Of a DNA stretch of 10,329 bases, positions 5,001 to 10,329 are shown piece after piece. A model generated the notes under the pieces. The model saw only the letters and a program-made list of their open reading frames with translations. It was not told the origin of the DNA and made no database searches. Origin of the DNA: Chloroflexota bacterium (GTDB taxonomy: Bacteria > Chloroflexota > Chloroflexia > Chloroflexales > Kallotenuaceae); the NCBI GenBank assembly GCA_019240175.1, contig JAFAYS010000170.1, forward strand, positions 1 through 10,329. Reading direction: 5' to 3'. The stretch's first letter is position 1, and each line of letters opens with the position of its first letter. Made by a program: the position numbers and the translations under genes.

Positions 5001-6811
5001 AAAGGGGGCTAGGGGGTGAGGGCCTGCCCCCTTCCCTGCGCGCCTTCCTCCAAGAGCGCCTGCCCAGCTACATGATCCCGGCGGCGATTGTGCCGCTCGC
5101 AACACTGCCGATCAACCAGAACGGCAAGATCGACCGGCGCGCGCTGCCGATGCCAGATCTGCTTGGTGCGGAAGCTGGGCCTGCGTACGAAGCGCCGCAG
5201 ACGCCGACCGAGGAGCTGCTGGCCGAGATTTGGGCGCAATCGCTGGGTGTGGAGCGCGTGGGCCGCAACGATAACTTTTTTGCGCTGGGCGGCGACTCGA
5301 TCATGGCGATCAAGGTGGCAACGCTGGCAACACAGGCCGGTCTGAATATCTCGACCAAAGATGTGTTCCAGCAGCAGACAATTGCCGAGCTGGCGCTGCT
5401 GGCCGAGTCGACGGCGCACGGCGAGCAGCCTGGAACTGTGCCGCAGACGCCCAAAGCCCTGCGCCTGGCCTCGCTTGACCAGACGATCGCGCAAGGATTT
5501 TATCGCGCGGTGATTTTTGACAGCCCCGGATCGTTAGATCCGGCGATGTTGCAAGCTGCGCTGAACGCCGTCGTGAGCCATCACGAATCGCTCAGACTGC
5601 GCATCCTCCGCGACGGCGGCGTGCCGATGCTTGAGCTGAGCGACCAGCACGAGGCTCCGGCGCTCACGGTGATCGAGCTGGCGGGCGCTGCGACCGATGA
5701 GCGGAAGCTGGCGGACGCAATCGCTGAGCTGGGCGCGAGCTTAGATTTGGCGCGCGGGCCGTTGCTCACTGCCGCGCTGATCCGCCGTGCCGCCGGGCCG
5801 GACGGGCTGCTGATGATCGTCCACGAGCTGGCCGCCGATCCGCACTCGTGGTCGATCCTGCTGGAAGATCTCAGTCTGGCCTATGCTCAGGCGCGGCAGA
5901 GCAGGCCGATCTTGCTGCCGCCATCAAGCGCCAATCTCACCACCTGGGCGCGGGCGCTCCATGCGCACATGCTCTCCACGCCGATCGTCGAGGACATCGA
6001 GCGCTGGAAAGCGCAGGCAACCGAGCAGAGCGACGCTGCGCGTGAAGCACGCAAGCAAACCGGCGCGCCAAGCCAAAGCCTGATCACGCCGATCGACCAG
6101 CTGGCGACGGGCGCGGTCCTGCAACAGCTGCCCTCAACCTACCACGCGCAGCCTGAAGAGCTGCTGACGATGGTGCTGGCCTGGGCCGTTGGGCAGTGGC
6201 GCAGCACATCCACGGTGATCCTGGCGCTCGAAAGCGATAGCCGCGCCGATCTGATCGATGTGGTCGGATCGCGGGTGCTGGGCGGCCTTTCAACGCTCTA
6301 CCCGGCGCAGCTCGATCTGCCGGCGGGCAGCTTGACCGGCGCGATCCCCGCGCTGAAGGAGCAACTGCGCGCCTGCGCTCGTCGCGGTCTGAGCTTTGAT
6401 CTGGGCAGCACCCTGGCGGATGCGCCAACCCGCGATGCGCTGGCAGCGGTGCCCAATGCCGAGATTCGCTTCCGCTACGACGCGCTGCCGGCTGAAAGCG
6501 CCTGGTTTACCGCCGTCGGCGATGTGACGCCCAGCCTGACCAGCGACAGCCCCTACGCGATCGATGTGCGCGCTGCCGTGCGGCAAGGACGTTTGGAGTT
6601 GCGCTGGGAGTTCAACGCCACCTGCTACACGCCGGCGAGTATCGAGCAGCTGGCCCGTGGTTGCGTCGAGGCGCTACAGCAACTGATTGAACAGCAGAAC
6701 AGCGTCACCGGCAAGAGCTATGTGCCCTCGGACTTTCCCATGGCGCAGCTCGACAAGGCCAAGCTCAACAAACTGCTGAATAACCTCAGCGGACCTCGGA
6801 GGAAAAATTAA
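2066..6811 (+). CDS. NRPS single-module protein: C - A (Ile/Val-like) - T - degenerate E, with COM donor tail
   Basis: 1581 residues, complete. Residues 1-35 are a helical linker (LPPEKRALLARRM). The condensation domain (about 45-480) has LSFSQQRLWF (47-56), HHIVSDGWS with catalytic His178, IGFFVNT and HQDVPFE; it should join the upstream polyketide to this module's amino acid. The adenylation domain (about 495-1030) has YTSGSTGRPKG (648-658), YGPTE (787-791), YRTGDL, GRIDQQVKLRGFRIELGEIE (894-913) and NGKIDRR with Lys1021. Pocket residues read against GrsA are D693 A694 F697 F736 L760 G762 M786 T794 Y795 K1021, closest to remembered Ile codes such as DAFFYGITFK; Ile or Val is predicted. The carrier has FFALGGDSI with Ser1078; GGDS is the form found before epimerization domains. 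Residues 1130-1550 are an epimerization homologue lacking its catalytic His. Residues 945-987 are a repeat-derived insertion. ATG 2066 is the only start that fits. Confidence 0.96.
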   Translation: MTDFADRLAALPPEKRALLARRMLEKGIDLSKDYILPVPRTQPGFPLSFSQQRLWFFDKLVPGSPVYNLPVALRITGDLRGDLLERSVSEIVRRHEALRHTFIDLDGQPVQRVTSPQHMRIPLVDLTALPVERREALVPKLAEDSARRSFDLSTGPLIAFGLVRVAADEHILLLVVHHIVSDGWSAGIFIRELAEIYSAFAENRPAPLADLPIQFIDYVAWQQQRMAGATLEAELAFWKATLAGAPAVLELPTDRPRPPVQTFRGSTTSRRLPPEMSAALHRLCKQEGATLFMVLLAAFQALLSRYTGQHDLLIGSPIAGRSRREVEGLIGFFVNTVVLRTSLDGNPSVSELLARTRTTALNTFAHQDVPFEQIVEIIQPERSLSHTPIFQVAFVLQNAPTQVLKLPGVTIEPLAINSGVAKFDLHLDASETPDGLHLLMEYSTDLFDRATIDRMLSQYERMLAGFVDNPSQPVAQIDLLSQAERTLLKTWNATVRPYPALSVPALVAHHAARRPDAIALRSGETTVTYGALVAHANQLAHRLQAEGVGRGTCVGVYLERGAELVTTLLGVLSAGAAYVPLDVSYPQERIALMLADAEVTQVITSSALADRLPPTVQGLCLDTTDLTAEPTTPPAVTLDPDDLAYVIYTSGSTGRPKGVAVPHRAIVRLVHNTNYIDLSATDVVAQASNVSFDAATFELWGPLTHGARLVIVPQSVMLSPQDLRDLLGQEQITTLFLTTALFNQIARVAPMAFGGLRYLLFGGEAVDPGSVRQVLQQGPPMRLLHMYGPTENTTYSTWHHVIDVAANASTVPIGGPLANDVAYVLDGYGAPVPVGVPGELYVGGDGLAWGYLQRPDLTAERFVPNTFGDQPGARLYRTGDLVRWDADGQIEYLGRIDQQVKLRGFRIELGEIEALLRKHPAVEEAVVILREDRPGDKRLVAYVVEEPRTQNLEPNGEQENKGTKEQAVMEIPPRLSQRERGLGGEGLPPSLRAFLQERLPSYMIPAAIVPLATLPINQNGKIDRRALPMPDLLGAEAGPAYEAPQTPTEELLAEIWAQSLGVERVGRNDNFFALGGDSIMAIKVATLATQAGLNISTKDVFQQQTIAELALLAESTAHGEQPGTVPQTPKALRLASLDQTIAQGFYRAVIFDSPGSLDPAMLQAALNAVVSHHESLRLRILRDGGVPMLELSDQHEAPALTVIELAGAATDERKLADAIAELGASLDLARGPLLTAALIRRAAGPDGLLMIVHELAADPHSWSILLEDLSLAYAQARQSRPILLPPSSANLTTWARALHAHMLSTPIVEDIERWKAQATEQSDAAREARKQTGAPSQSLITPIDQLATGAVLQQLPSTYHAQPEELLTMVLAWAVGQWRSTSTVILALESDSRADLIDVVGSRVLGGLSTLYPAQLDLPAGSLTGAIPALKEQLRACARRGLSFDLGSTLADAPTRDALAAVPNAEIRFRYDALPAESAWFTAVGDVTPSLTSDSPYAIDVRAAVRQGRLELRWEFNATCYTPASIEQLARGCVEALQQLIEQQNSVTGKSYVPSDFPMAQLDKAKLNKLLNNLSGPRRKN
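4900..4927 (+). repeat. Tandem 7-mer AGAACC(T/C), four copies, inside the adenylation domain of gene 2
   Basis: Four exact-length units: AGAACCT, AGAACCC, AGAACCT, AGAACCT. They are translated in frame as part of residues 945-954 of the NRPS. Seven is not a multiple of three, so the peptide does not repeat with the DNA. This is intergenic-type repeat DNA read as protein, not a protein repeat. It starts directly after the LVAYVV strand of the adenylation C-terminal subdomain. Confidence 0.9.
4934..4965 (+). repeat. Tandem 8-mer GAACAARN, four copies, inside the adenylation domain of gene 2
   Basis: Four contiguous units: GAACAAGA, GAACAAGG, GAACAAAA, GAACAAGC. They follow the 7-mer array after a 6-nt spacer and share its GAAC core, so the two arrays may have a common origin. 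The translation is a Lys/Glu/Gln/Asn-rich hydrophilic string (about residues 957-966). It is A-rich, unlike the GC-rich flanks. Confidence 0.9.
4979..5031 (+). repeat. GC-rich palindromic (REP-like) element inside the adenylation domain of gene 2
   Basis: The 5' arm 4979-4990 pairs with 4997-5008 around the 6-nt loop TCGCAA: CCCCCT with AGGGGG, two mismatches, then C-G, C-G, a T-G wobble and G-C. A second G-run (5012-5016) can pair with the C-run 5027-5031, and AGGGGG occurs twice (5003-5008 and 5011-5016). The CCCCCTC...GGGGG...TGAGGG layout resembles dispersed intergenic palindromes I recall from Chloroflexota and some other GC-rich bacteria. It is translated in frame (about residues 972-989, RLSQRERGLGGEG). 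Assignment to a named family would need a search. Confidence 0.7.
5453..6715 (+). other. Degenerate epimerization (E) domain of gene 2, probably catalytically inactive
   Basis: The region aligns along its length with NRPS epimerization domains. The usual HHxxxDGxSWRILLEDL is HELAADPHSWSILLEDL here (1253-1269): SW and ILLEDL are kept, but the second, catalytic His is Glu1254 and DG is Asp-Pro. EGHGRE reads ESDSRA (1389-1394), keeping only the first Glu and the Arg. TVGWFTSxxP reads RVLGGLSTLYP, and the NYLGQFD region reads FRYDALP. The N-terminal PIQxWFF motif is also missing. The fold, the EQL helix (LKEQLRACARRGLSFDL) and the C-terminal PSDFP tail remain. Epimerization of the thioester-bound residue is therefore unlikely. 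It may serve as a docking scaffold or recruitment platform, as the C-like X and interface domains do in other NRPSs. Confidence 0.8.
6716..6808 (+). other. COM donor (docking) tail of gene 2
   Basis: The last 31 residues carry YVPSDFPMAQLDKAKLNKLL, the standard C-terminal signature of epimerization domains that end a polypeptide (roughly Y-T-P-S-D-F-P-L then an amphipathic helix). In tyrocidine-type synthetases this helix binds the start of the next subunit. Gene 3 opens with the matching acceptor form. The tail is well conserved although the catalytic core before it is not. Confidence 0.7.
6798..6802 (+). promoter_or_regulatory. Shine-Dalgarno GGAGG for gene 3
   Basis: GGAGG lies in the last codons of gene 2, 11 nt before GTG 6814, with an AT-rich spacer (AAAAATTAATT). 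It supports GTG 6814 as the start. TTG at 6812 is out of frame. Confidence 0.8.
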
Positions 6812-6813
6812 TT

Positions 6814-6888
6814 GTGAATCCTGTGACCATCGAAGATGTGTATCCTCTTGCCCCCACGCAGGAAGGCATATTATTTCATACCCTTGAT
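6814..6888 (+). other. COM acceptor segment at the start of gene 3
   Basis: MNPVTIEDVYPLAPTQEGIL is the short N-terminal segment plus first motif seen in NRPS subunits that receive a chain from a partner ending in an epimerization domain. It pairs logically with the PSDFP tail of gene 2. The first codons are AT-rich and include ATA and TTA, unlike the rest of the gene, which suits efficient initiation. Confidence 0.55.
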
Positions 6889-9800
6889 GATAGCGGCACC
6901 GGTGCCTACTTTGTGCAGGCGAGTCTGGCGCTGCAAGGGCAGCTTGATCTCCTCGCTTTTCAACAGGCCTGGCAAACATTAGTTCAGCGCCACCCGGTCT
7001 TGCGCACCTCGTTTCACTGGGACGAGCTTGAGCAGCCGCTGCAAATCGTCCATAGCACCGTGACGCTGCCGTTCTCGGTCCTGGACTGGCGCGCGATTCC
7101 TGAAGATCAACAGGACGAGCGGTTGAGCGCGTTCTTGGAAGACGATCGTCGCGAGGGGCTGGATCTCAACGCCGCGCCGCTGTTTCGCATCACGCTGATC
7201 GAGCTGGGCGCGGATCGCTTTCAGCTAGTTTGGAGCCTCAACCATATCATCCTGGACGGTTGGAGCATCTCGCTGCTCTACCAGGAGCTGTTTACGATCT
7301 ACAGCGGCCTGCTGAGCGGCAGCCGCGCCGCGCTGCGTGCCGCGCCGCCGTACAGCCGCTACATCTCCTGGCTTCAACGTCAGGACATGGTCGCCGCCGA
7401 GGCTTTCTGGCGATCCTTGCTGGCGGATGTTACCAACCCGACGCCGCTGCTGATCGAGCAGCCGGATTGTGCCGCCGCCGAGCAACAAACAATCGTCGAG
7501 ATTAACCGTTTTGCCGAGCCAGGCTTAGCCGAGGGCTTGCAAAGCTTCGCGCGTCACGAGCGCATCACGATCAGCACGCTGCTGCATGCCGCCTGGTCGC
7601 TGGTGCTGCGCGCTTACAGCGGCGAAGATGTCGTGCTTTTCGGCTCGGTCAGCTCTGGCCGCCCCGACACGCTGCCGGAGGCGGAGCAGATCGCCGGGCT
7701 GCTGCTGACCACGCTGCCGGTTAGCGTCGCCTACACGCCTGAGACGCCGGTGCGCCAGTGGCTGGCCAGGGTGCAGCATCAGTTGGTGGAGCGCCGCCAG
7801 TTCGATTACAGCCCGCTGGTGCAGGTTCACGGTTGGAGCAATATCCCGCGCGGTCAGCCGCTCTTCGATTCGATTCTGGTGTTTGAGAATTATCCGCTCG
7901 ACGATTTTCTGCGTGGCGCGACCGGGTCGCTGCGCTGCACCGACGTCAAGTTCATCACGCCGACAAACTATCCGCTGACGGTCCAGGTCATGTTTACGCC
8001 GGGCCTGACTTTTAGCCTGAGCTACGATGCCGCGCGCTTCTCCGCCGCCACCGCCGAGCGCGTGCTGGATCATCTCACAACCGCGCTGACCGCGCTGATC
8101 AGCAGTCCCGACGCCCGGCTGAGCGATCTGGATGTGCTCCCCGCGCACGAGCGGCAGTATGTGCTCACGCAGCTGAATGCTACACCGCTGCTGCCCGCGC
8201 TGGATCGCTCGGTGGCTGAGTACGTGGCGAGCTATGCGGCAGATGCTGGCCGAATCGCGGCGCGCGCCGGCGATCGATCGCTGACGTATGCCGGGCTGGC
8301 GGCGCGGGCGAATCAGGTGGCGCACTGGCTGCTCAGCCTCGATCTGCCCGACGATGCCCGGATTGGCGTTTTTGCCGAGCGCGATCTTGAGATGCTGATC
8401 GTTTTGCTGGCCTGTCTGCAAACCGGCTATGCCTACATCCCGCTCGATCCCGCCTATCCCGATCCGCGACTTCAGCAGATTTTGCACGACAGCCGCTGCG
8501 CCGTGATCGCCACCACCAGCGATCTCGACGCGCGCATCAGCTCCTTGAGCGAAACGGCCCACGGTTCGCCCATCTGGTGCTGGGACGCGAGCACGCCGGA
8601 GCTAGACTCACAGCCGACAATCGCTCCCCAGCGCGCGGTGCCGCCCCAGGCCGTCGCGACGGTCTTTTACACCTCAGGCTCAACCGGCCAGCCTAAAGGC
8701 GTGATGGTCGAGCAGATTGGGCTGCTCAACCATCTGTGGGCCAAGGTTAATATTCTTGAGCTGAGCGCCACCAGCCGTGTTGCGCAGACCGCCGCGCACT
8801 CCTTCGATATTTCGATCTGGCAGTTTCTGTCCGCGCTGCTGGTCGGCGGCGAAGTCGTGATCTACCCGACCGAGCTGGTGCTGAATCCGTTCGCGCTCTT
8901 CAGCCGCTTGCAGACCGACGGCATCACGATCCTGGAAACCGTCCCGACGCTGCTGGATGCCTTGCTCACAGCTCTGGATCAGCAGCCCGACTCTACGCTG
9001 CATCTGCGCGATCTGGCCTATCTGATCTCCAATGCCGAGACGCTGGCAGTGCCGCTCAGCCGGCGCTGGCACGCGGCGTTTCCGCATATTCCGCTGCTGA
9101 ACACGTACGGCGCAACCGAGTGCTCCGACGACACGACGCATATCGTGATGCGTGCGCCGCTCGCGGATCGCACGGCGCGCGTGCCGGTGGGCCAGCCGAT
9201 CGCCGGTTTTCAAATCTATGTGGTCGATCAGCAGCTGCGCCCGCTGCCGATCGGCTGTCCCGGCCAGATCGCGATGGCCGGCGTCGGCGTCGGGCAGGGC
9301 TATCTCGGCGATCCGATCAAGACGGCGGCGGCGTTTGTGCCAAATCCCTTCGATGCCTCAGCCGGCAGCCGCCTCTACCTGACCGGCGATCTGGGCCGCT
9401 GGCGTGAAGATGGCCAGCTCGATTTTCTGGGCCGCACCGATGGCCAGGTCAAGGTGCGCGGTTATCGCATCGAGCTGGGCGAAGTTGAGGCCGCGCTGGT
9501 GCGCTGCACCGGTGTTCATCACGCCGTGACCGTGGTGCGCCCGAGCGCGCAGCAGCAGCTTCAGCTGATCGGCTATGTGGTTGGTGACGCCGAGCTGACA
9601 TCGGAGCGTGTGCGTGAAGATTTGGGCCGCCTCGTGCCGCGCTACATGATCCCCAGCCAGATCCTGATCCTCGATCAGATGCCGCTCAACGTGAACGGCA
9701 AGATCGATCGTCGCGCGCTGCCCGAGCCGATCGAGGACGCCGAGAGTGGCGCAGCGCTGGACGCGCCCCAAACGCCGGTCGAGGAGATTGTCGCCGAAGT

Positions 9801-10329
9801 CTGGTGCCAGGTGCTGGACTTGCCGGCAGTCGGACGCCACGATCATTTCTTCGATCACGGTGGTCACTCGCTGCTGGCCACGCAGGTGATCTCGCGTCTG
9901 CGCCAGCTGTTTGGCGTCGATCTGCCGCTGCGCACGATCTTTGAGCAGCCGACCGTCGCCAGTCTCAGTAGCCGCATCGCTGTGCTGCGACAGCACGCGC
10001 TCAACGATAATATCCCGCCGCTGCAGCCTGCCTCGCGTGAGCAGCCGTTGCCGCTGTCGTTCGCGCAGCAGCGTCTCTGGATCATGGATCAGCTGGTGCC
10101 GAACAGCGCGCTGTATAGCATGCCGGTCGTCGTGCGTTTGACGGGCACGCTCGATCGAGCGGCGCTGAGCACGGCTTTGGATGGGCTGGTGGCGCGCCAC
10201 GAGTCGCTGCGCACGCGCGTGGATACGGTGAATGGCGAGCCGGTCCAGGTGATCGATGCGCCGGCGGTCTGTCCGCTGACCGTGAGCGATCTTGAGGCTG
10301 TGTCGCCCGCCGAGCGTGACGCAGCCGTC
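6814..10329 (+). CDS. NRPS: DCL-type C - A (Dab-like) - T - C (start), 3' partial
   Basis: The frame is open from GTG 6814 to the window end (1172 residues, no stop), 2 nt after the gene 2 stop, so the genes are probably translationally coupled. The first condensation domain opens with VYPLAPTQEGILFHTL, the form used after epimerization domains (DCL type, as in TycB). Its active site reads NHIILDG: catalytic His144 and Asp148 are kept, the first His is Asn143. The adenylation domain (about 470-980) has YTSGSTGQPKG (619-629), NTYGATE (763-769, Ala for the usual Pro), YLTGDL, GRTDGQVKVRGYRIELGEVE (873-892) and Lys963. Pocket residues are D665 I666 W669 E708 I738 N740 T764 D772 D773 K963. The closest code I remember is DIWELTADDK for 2,4-diaminobutyrate in syringomycin synthetase (7 of 10 identical). 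The carrier has GGHSL with Ser1019. From about 1078 an LCL-type condensation domain starts (PLSFAQQRLW) and runs off the window, so the second residue is expected to stay L. Confidence 0.95.
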   Translation, partial: MNPVTIEDVYPLAPTQEGILFHTLDDSGTGAYFVQASLALQGQLDLLAFQQAWQTLVQRHPVLRTSFHWDELEQPLQIVHSTVTLPFSVLDWRAIPEDQQDERLSAFLEDDRREGLDLNAAPLFRITLIELGADRFQLVWSLNHIILDGWSISLLYQELFTIYSGLLSGSRAALRAAPPYSRYISWLQRQDMVAAEAFWRSLLADVTNPTPLLIEQPDCAAAEQQTIVEINRFAEPGLAEGLQSFARHERITISTLLHAAWSLVLRAYSGEDVVLFGSVSSGRPDTLPEAEQIAGLLLTTLPVSVAYTPETPVRQWLARVQHQLVERRQFDYSPLVQVHGWSNIPRGQPLFDSILVFENYPLDDFLRGATGSLRCTDVKFITPTNYPLTVQVMFTPGLTFSLSYDAARFSAATAERVLDHLTTALTALISSPDARLSDLDVLPAHERQYVLTQLNATPLLPALDRSVAEYVASYAADAGRIAARAGDRSLTYAGLAARANQVAHWLLSLDLPDDARIGVFAERDLEMLIVLLACLQTGYAYIPLDPAYPDPRLQQILHDSRCAVIATTSDLDARISSLSETAHGSPIWCWDASTPELDSQPTIAPQRAVPPQAVATVFYTSGSTGQPKGVMVEQIGLLNHLWAKVNILELSATSRVAQTAAHSFDISIWQFLSALLVGGEVVIYPTELVLNPFALFSRLQTDGITILETVPTLLDALLTALDQQPDSTLHLRDLAYLISNAETLAVPLSRRWHAAFPHIPLLNTYGATECSDDTTHIVMRAPLADRTARVPVGQPIAGFQIYVVDQQLRPLPIGCPGQIAMAGVGVGQGYLGDPIKTAAAFVPNPFDASAGSRLYLTGDLGRWREDGQLDFLGRTDGQVKVRGYRIELGEVEAALVRCTGVHHAVTVVRPSAQQQLQLIGYVVGDAELTSERVREDLGRLVPRYMIPSQILILDQMPLNVNGKIDRRALPEPIEDAESGAALDAPQTPVEEIVAEVWCQVLDLPAVGRHDHFFDHGGHSLLATQVISRLRQLFGVDLPLRTIFEQPTVASLSSRIAVLRQHALNDNIPPLQPASREQPLPLSFAQQRLWIMDQLVPNSALYSMPVVVRLTGTLDRAALSTALDGLVARHESLRTRVDTVNGEPVQVIDAPAVCPLTVSDLEAVSPAERDAAV

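Noticed and set aside
4898..5026. Sequencing or assembly error as the cause of the insertion
   Set aside because: The frame is maintained on both sides with all flanking A-domain motifs intact, and the inserted units are orderly. Only raw reads could exclude a collapsed or expanded copy number.
5453..6715. Second ordinary condensation domain, or an X domain with HRxxxDD
   Set aside because: SWSILLEDL, the LGGDS carrier before it and the C-terminal PSDFP tail are epimerization-domain marks, and the HRxxxDD motif is absent. A recruitment role is kept as a hypothesis, not as the call.

Overview
This window is the interior of a modular type I polyketide synthase / non-ribosomal peptide synthetase (PKS/NRPS) gene cluster. 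Everything is on the + strand. Three large co-directional genes fill it, and neither the first nor the last is complete. Coding density is close to total: the only gaps are 106 nt between genes 1 and 2 and 2 nt between genes 2 and 3. By eye the sequence is GC-rich (about 60-65%). The host is uncertain. Short tandem repeats of the AGAACCT / GAACAAGN kind and a palindromic CCCCCTC...GGGGGTGAGGG element, both inside gene 2, resemble interspersed repeats I recall from filamentous Chloroflexota, so that phylum is a low-confidence guess. Myxobacteria or another GC-rich secondary-metabolite producer remain possible.

Layout: (1) 1-1959, the 3' end of a PKS gene: probable last residues of a dehydratase-type domain, a complete B-type ketoreductase, an acyl carrier protein and a C-terminal helical docking tail. 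(2) 1960-2065, a leader with a 12-bp AT palindrome, an AGGAGG Shine-Dalgarno placed unusually far upstream, and a perfect 8-bp-stem hairpin between it and the start codon. (3) 2066-6811, a complete one-module NRPS of 1581 residues: condensation, adenylation (pocket residues suggest Ile or Val), thiolation, and an epimerization-derived domain whose catalytic motifs have decayed, ending in a COM donor tail. Its adenylation domain carries an in-frame insertion of repeat DNA of about 36 codons. (4) 6814-10329, a GTG-started NRPS gene open to the window end: DCL-type condensation, adenylation (pocket residues resemble 2,4-diaminobutyrate domains), thiolation, and the start of a second condensation domain.

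How they work together: the polyketide acyl chain on the gene 1 ACP would be taken by the condensation domain of gene 2 and joined to an aliphatic amino acid. The dipeptidyl-type intermediate would then pass through the COM pair (gene 2 C-terminus, gene 3 N-terminus) to gene 3, which would add a probably cationic residue and hand on to the next module. The predicted product is a polyketide-peptide hybrid with a Dab-like residue.

The two most unusual things are the degenerate epimerization domain sitting between features that expect a working one (an LGGDS carrier upstream, a DCL-type condensation domain downstream), and the repeat insertion that has been absorbed into the adenylation domain without breaking the frame.
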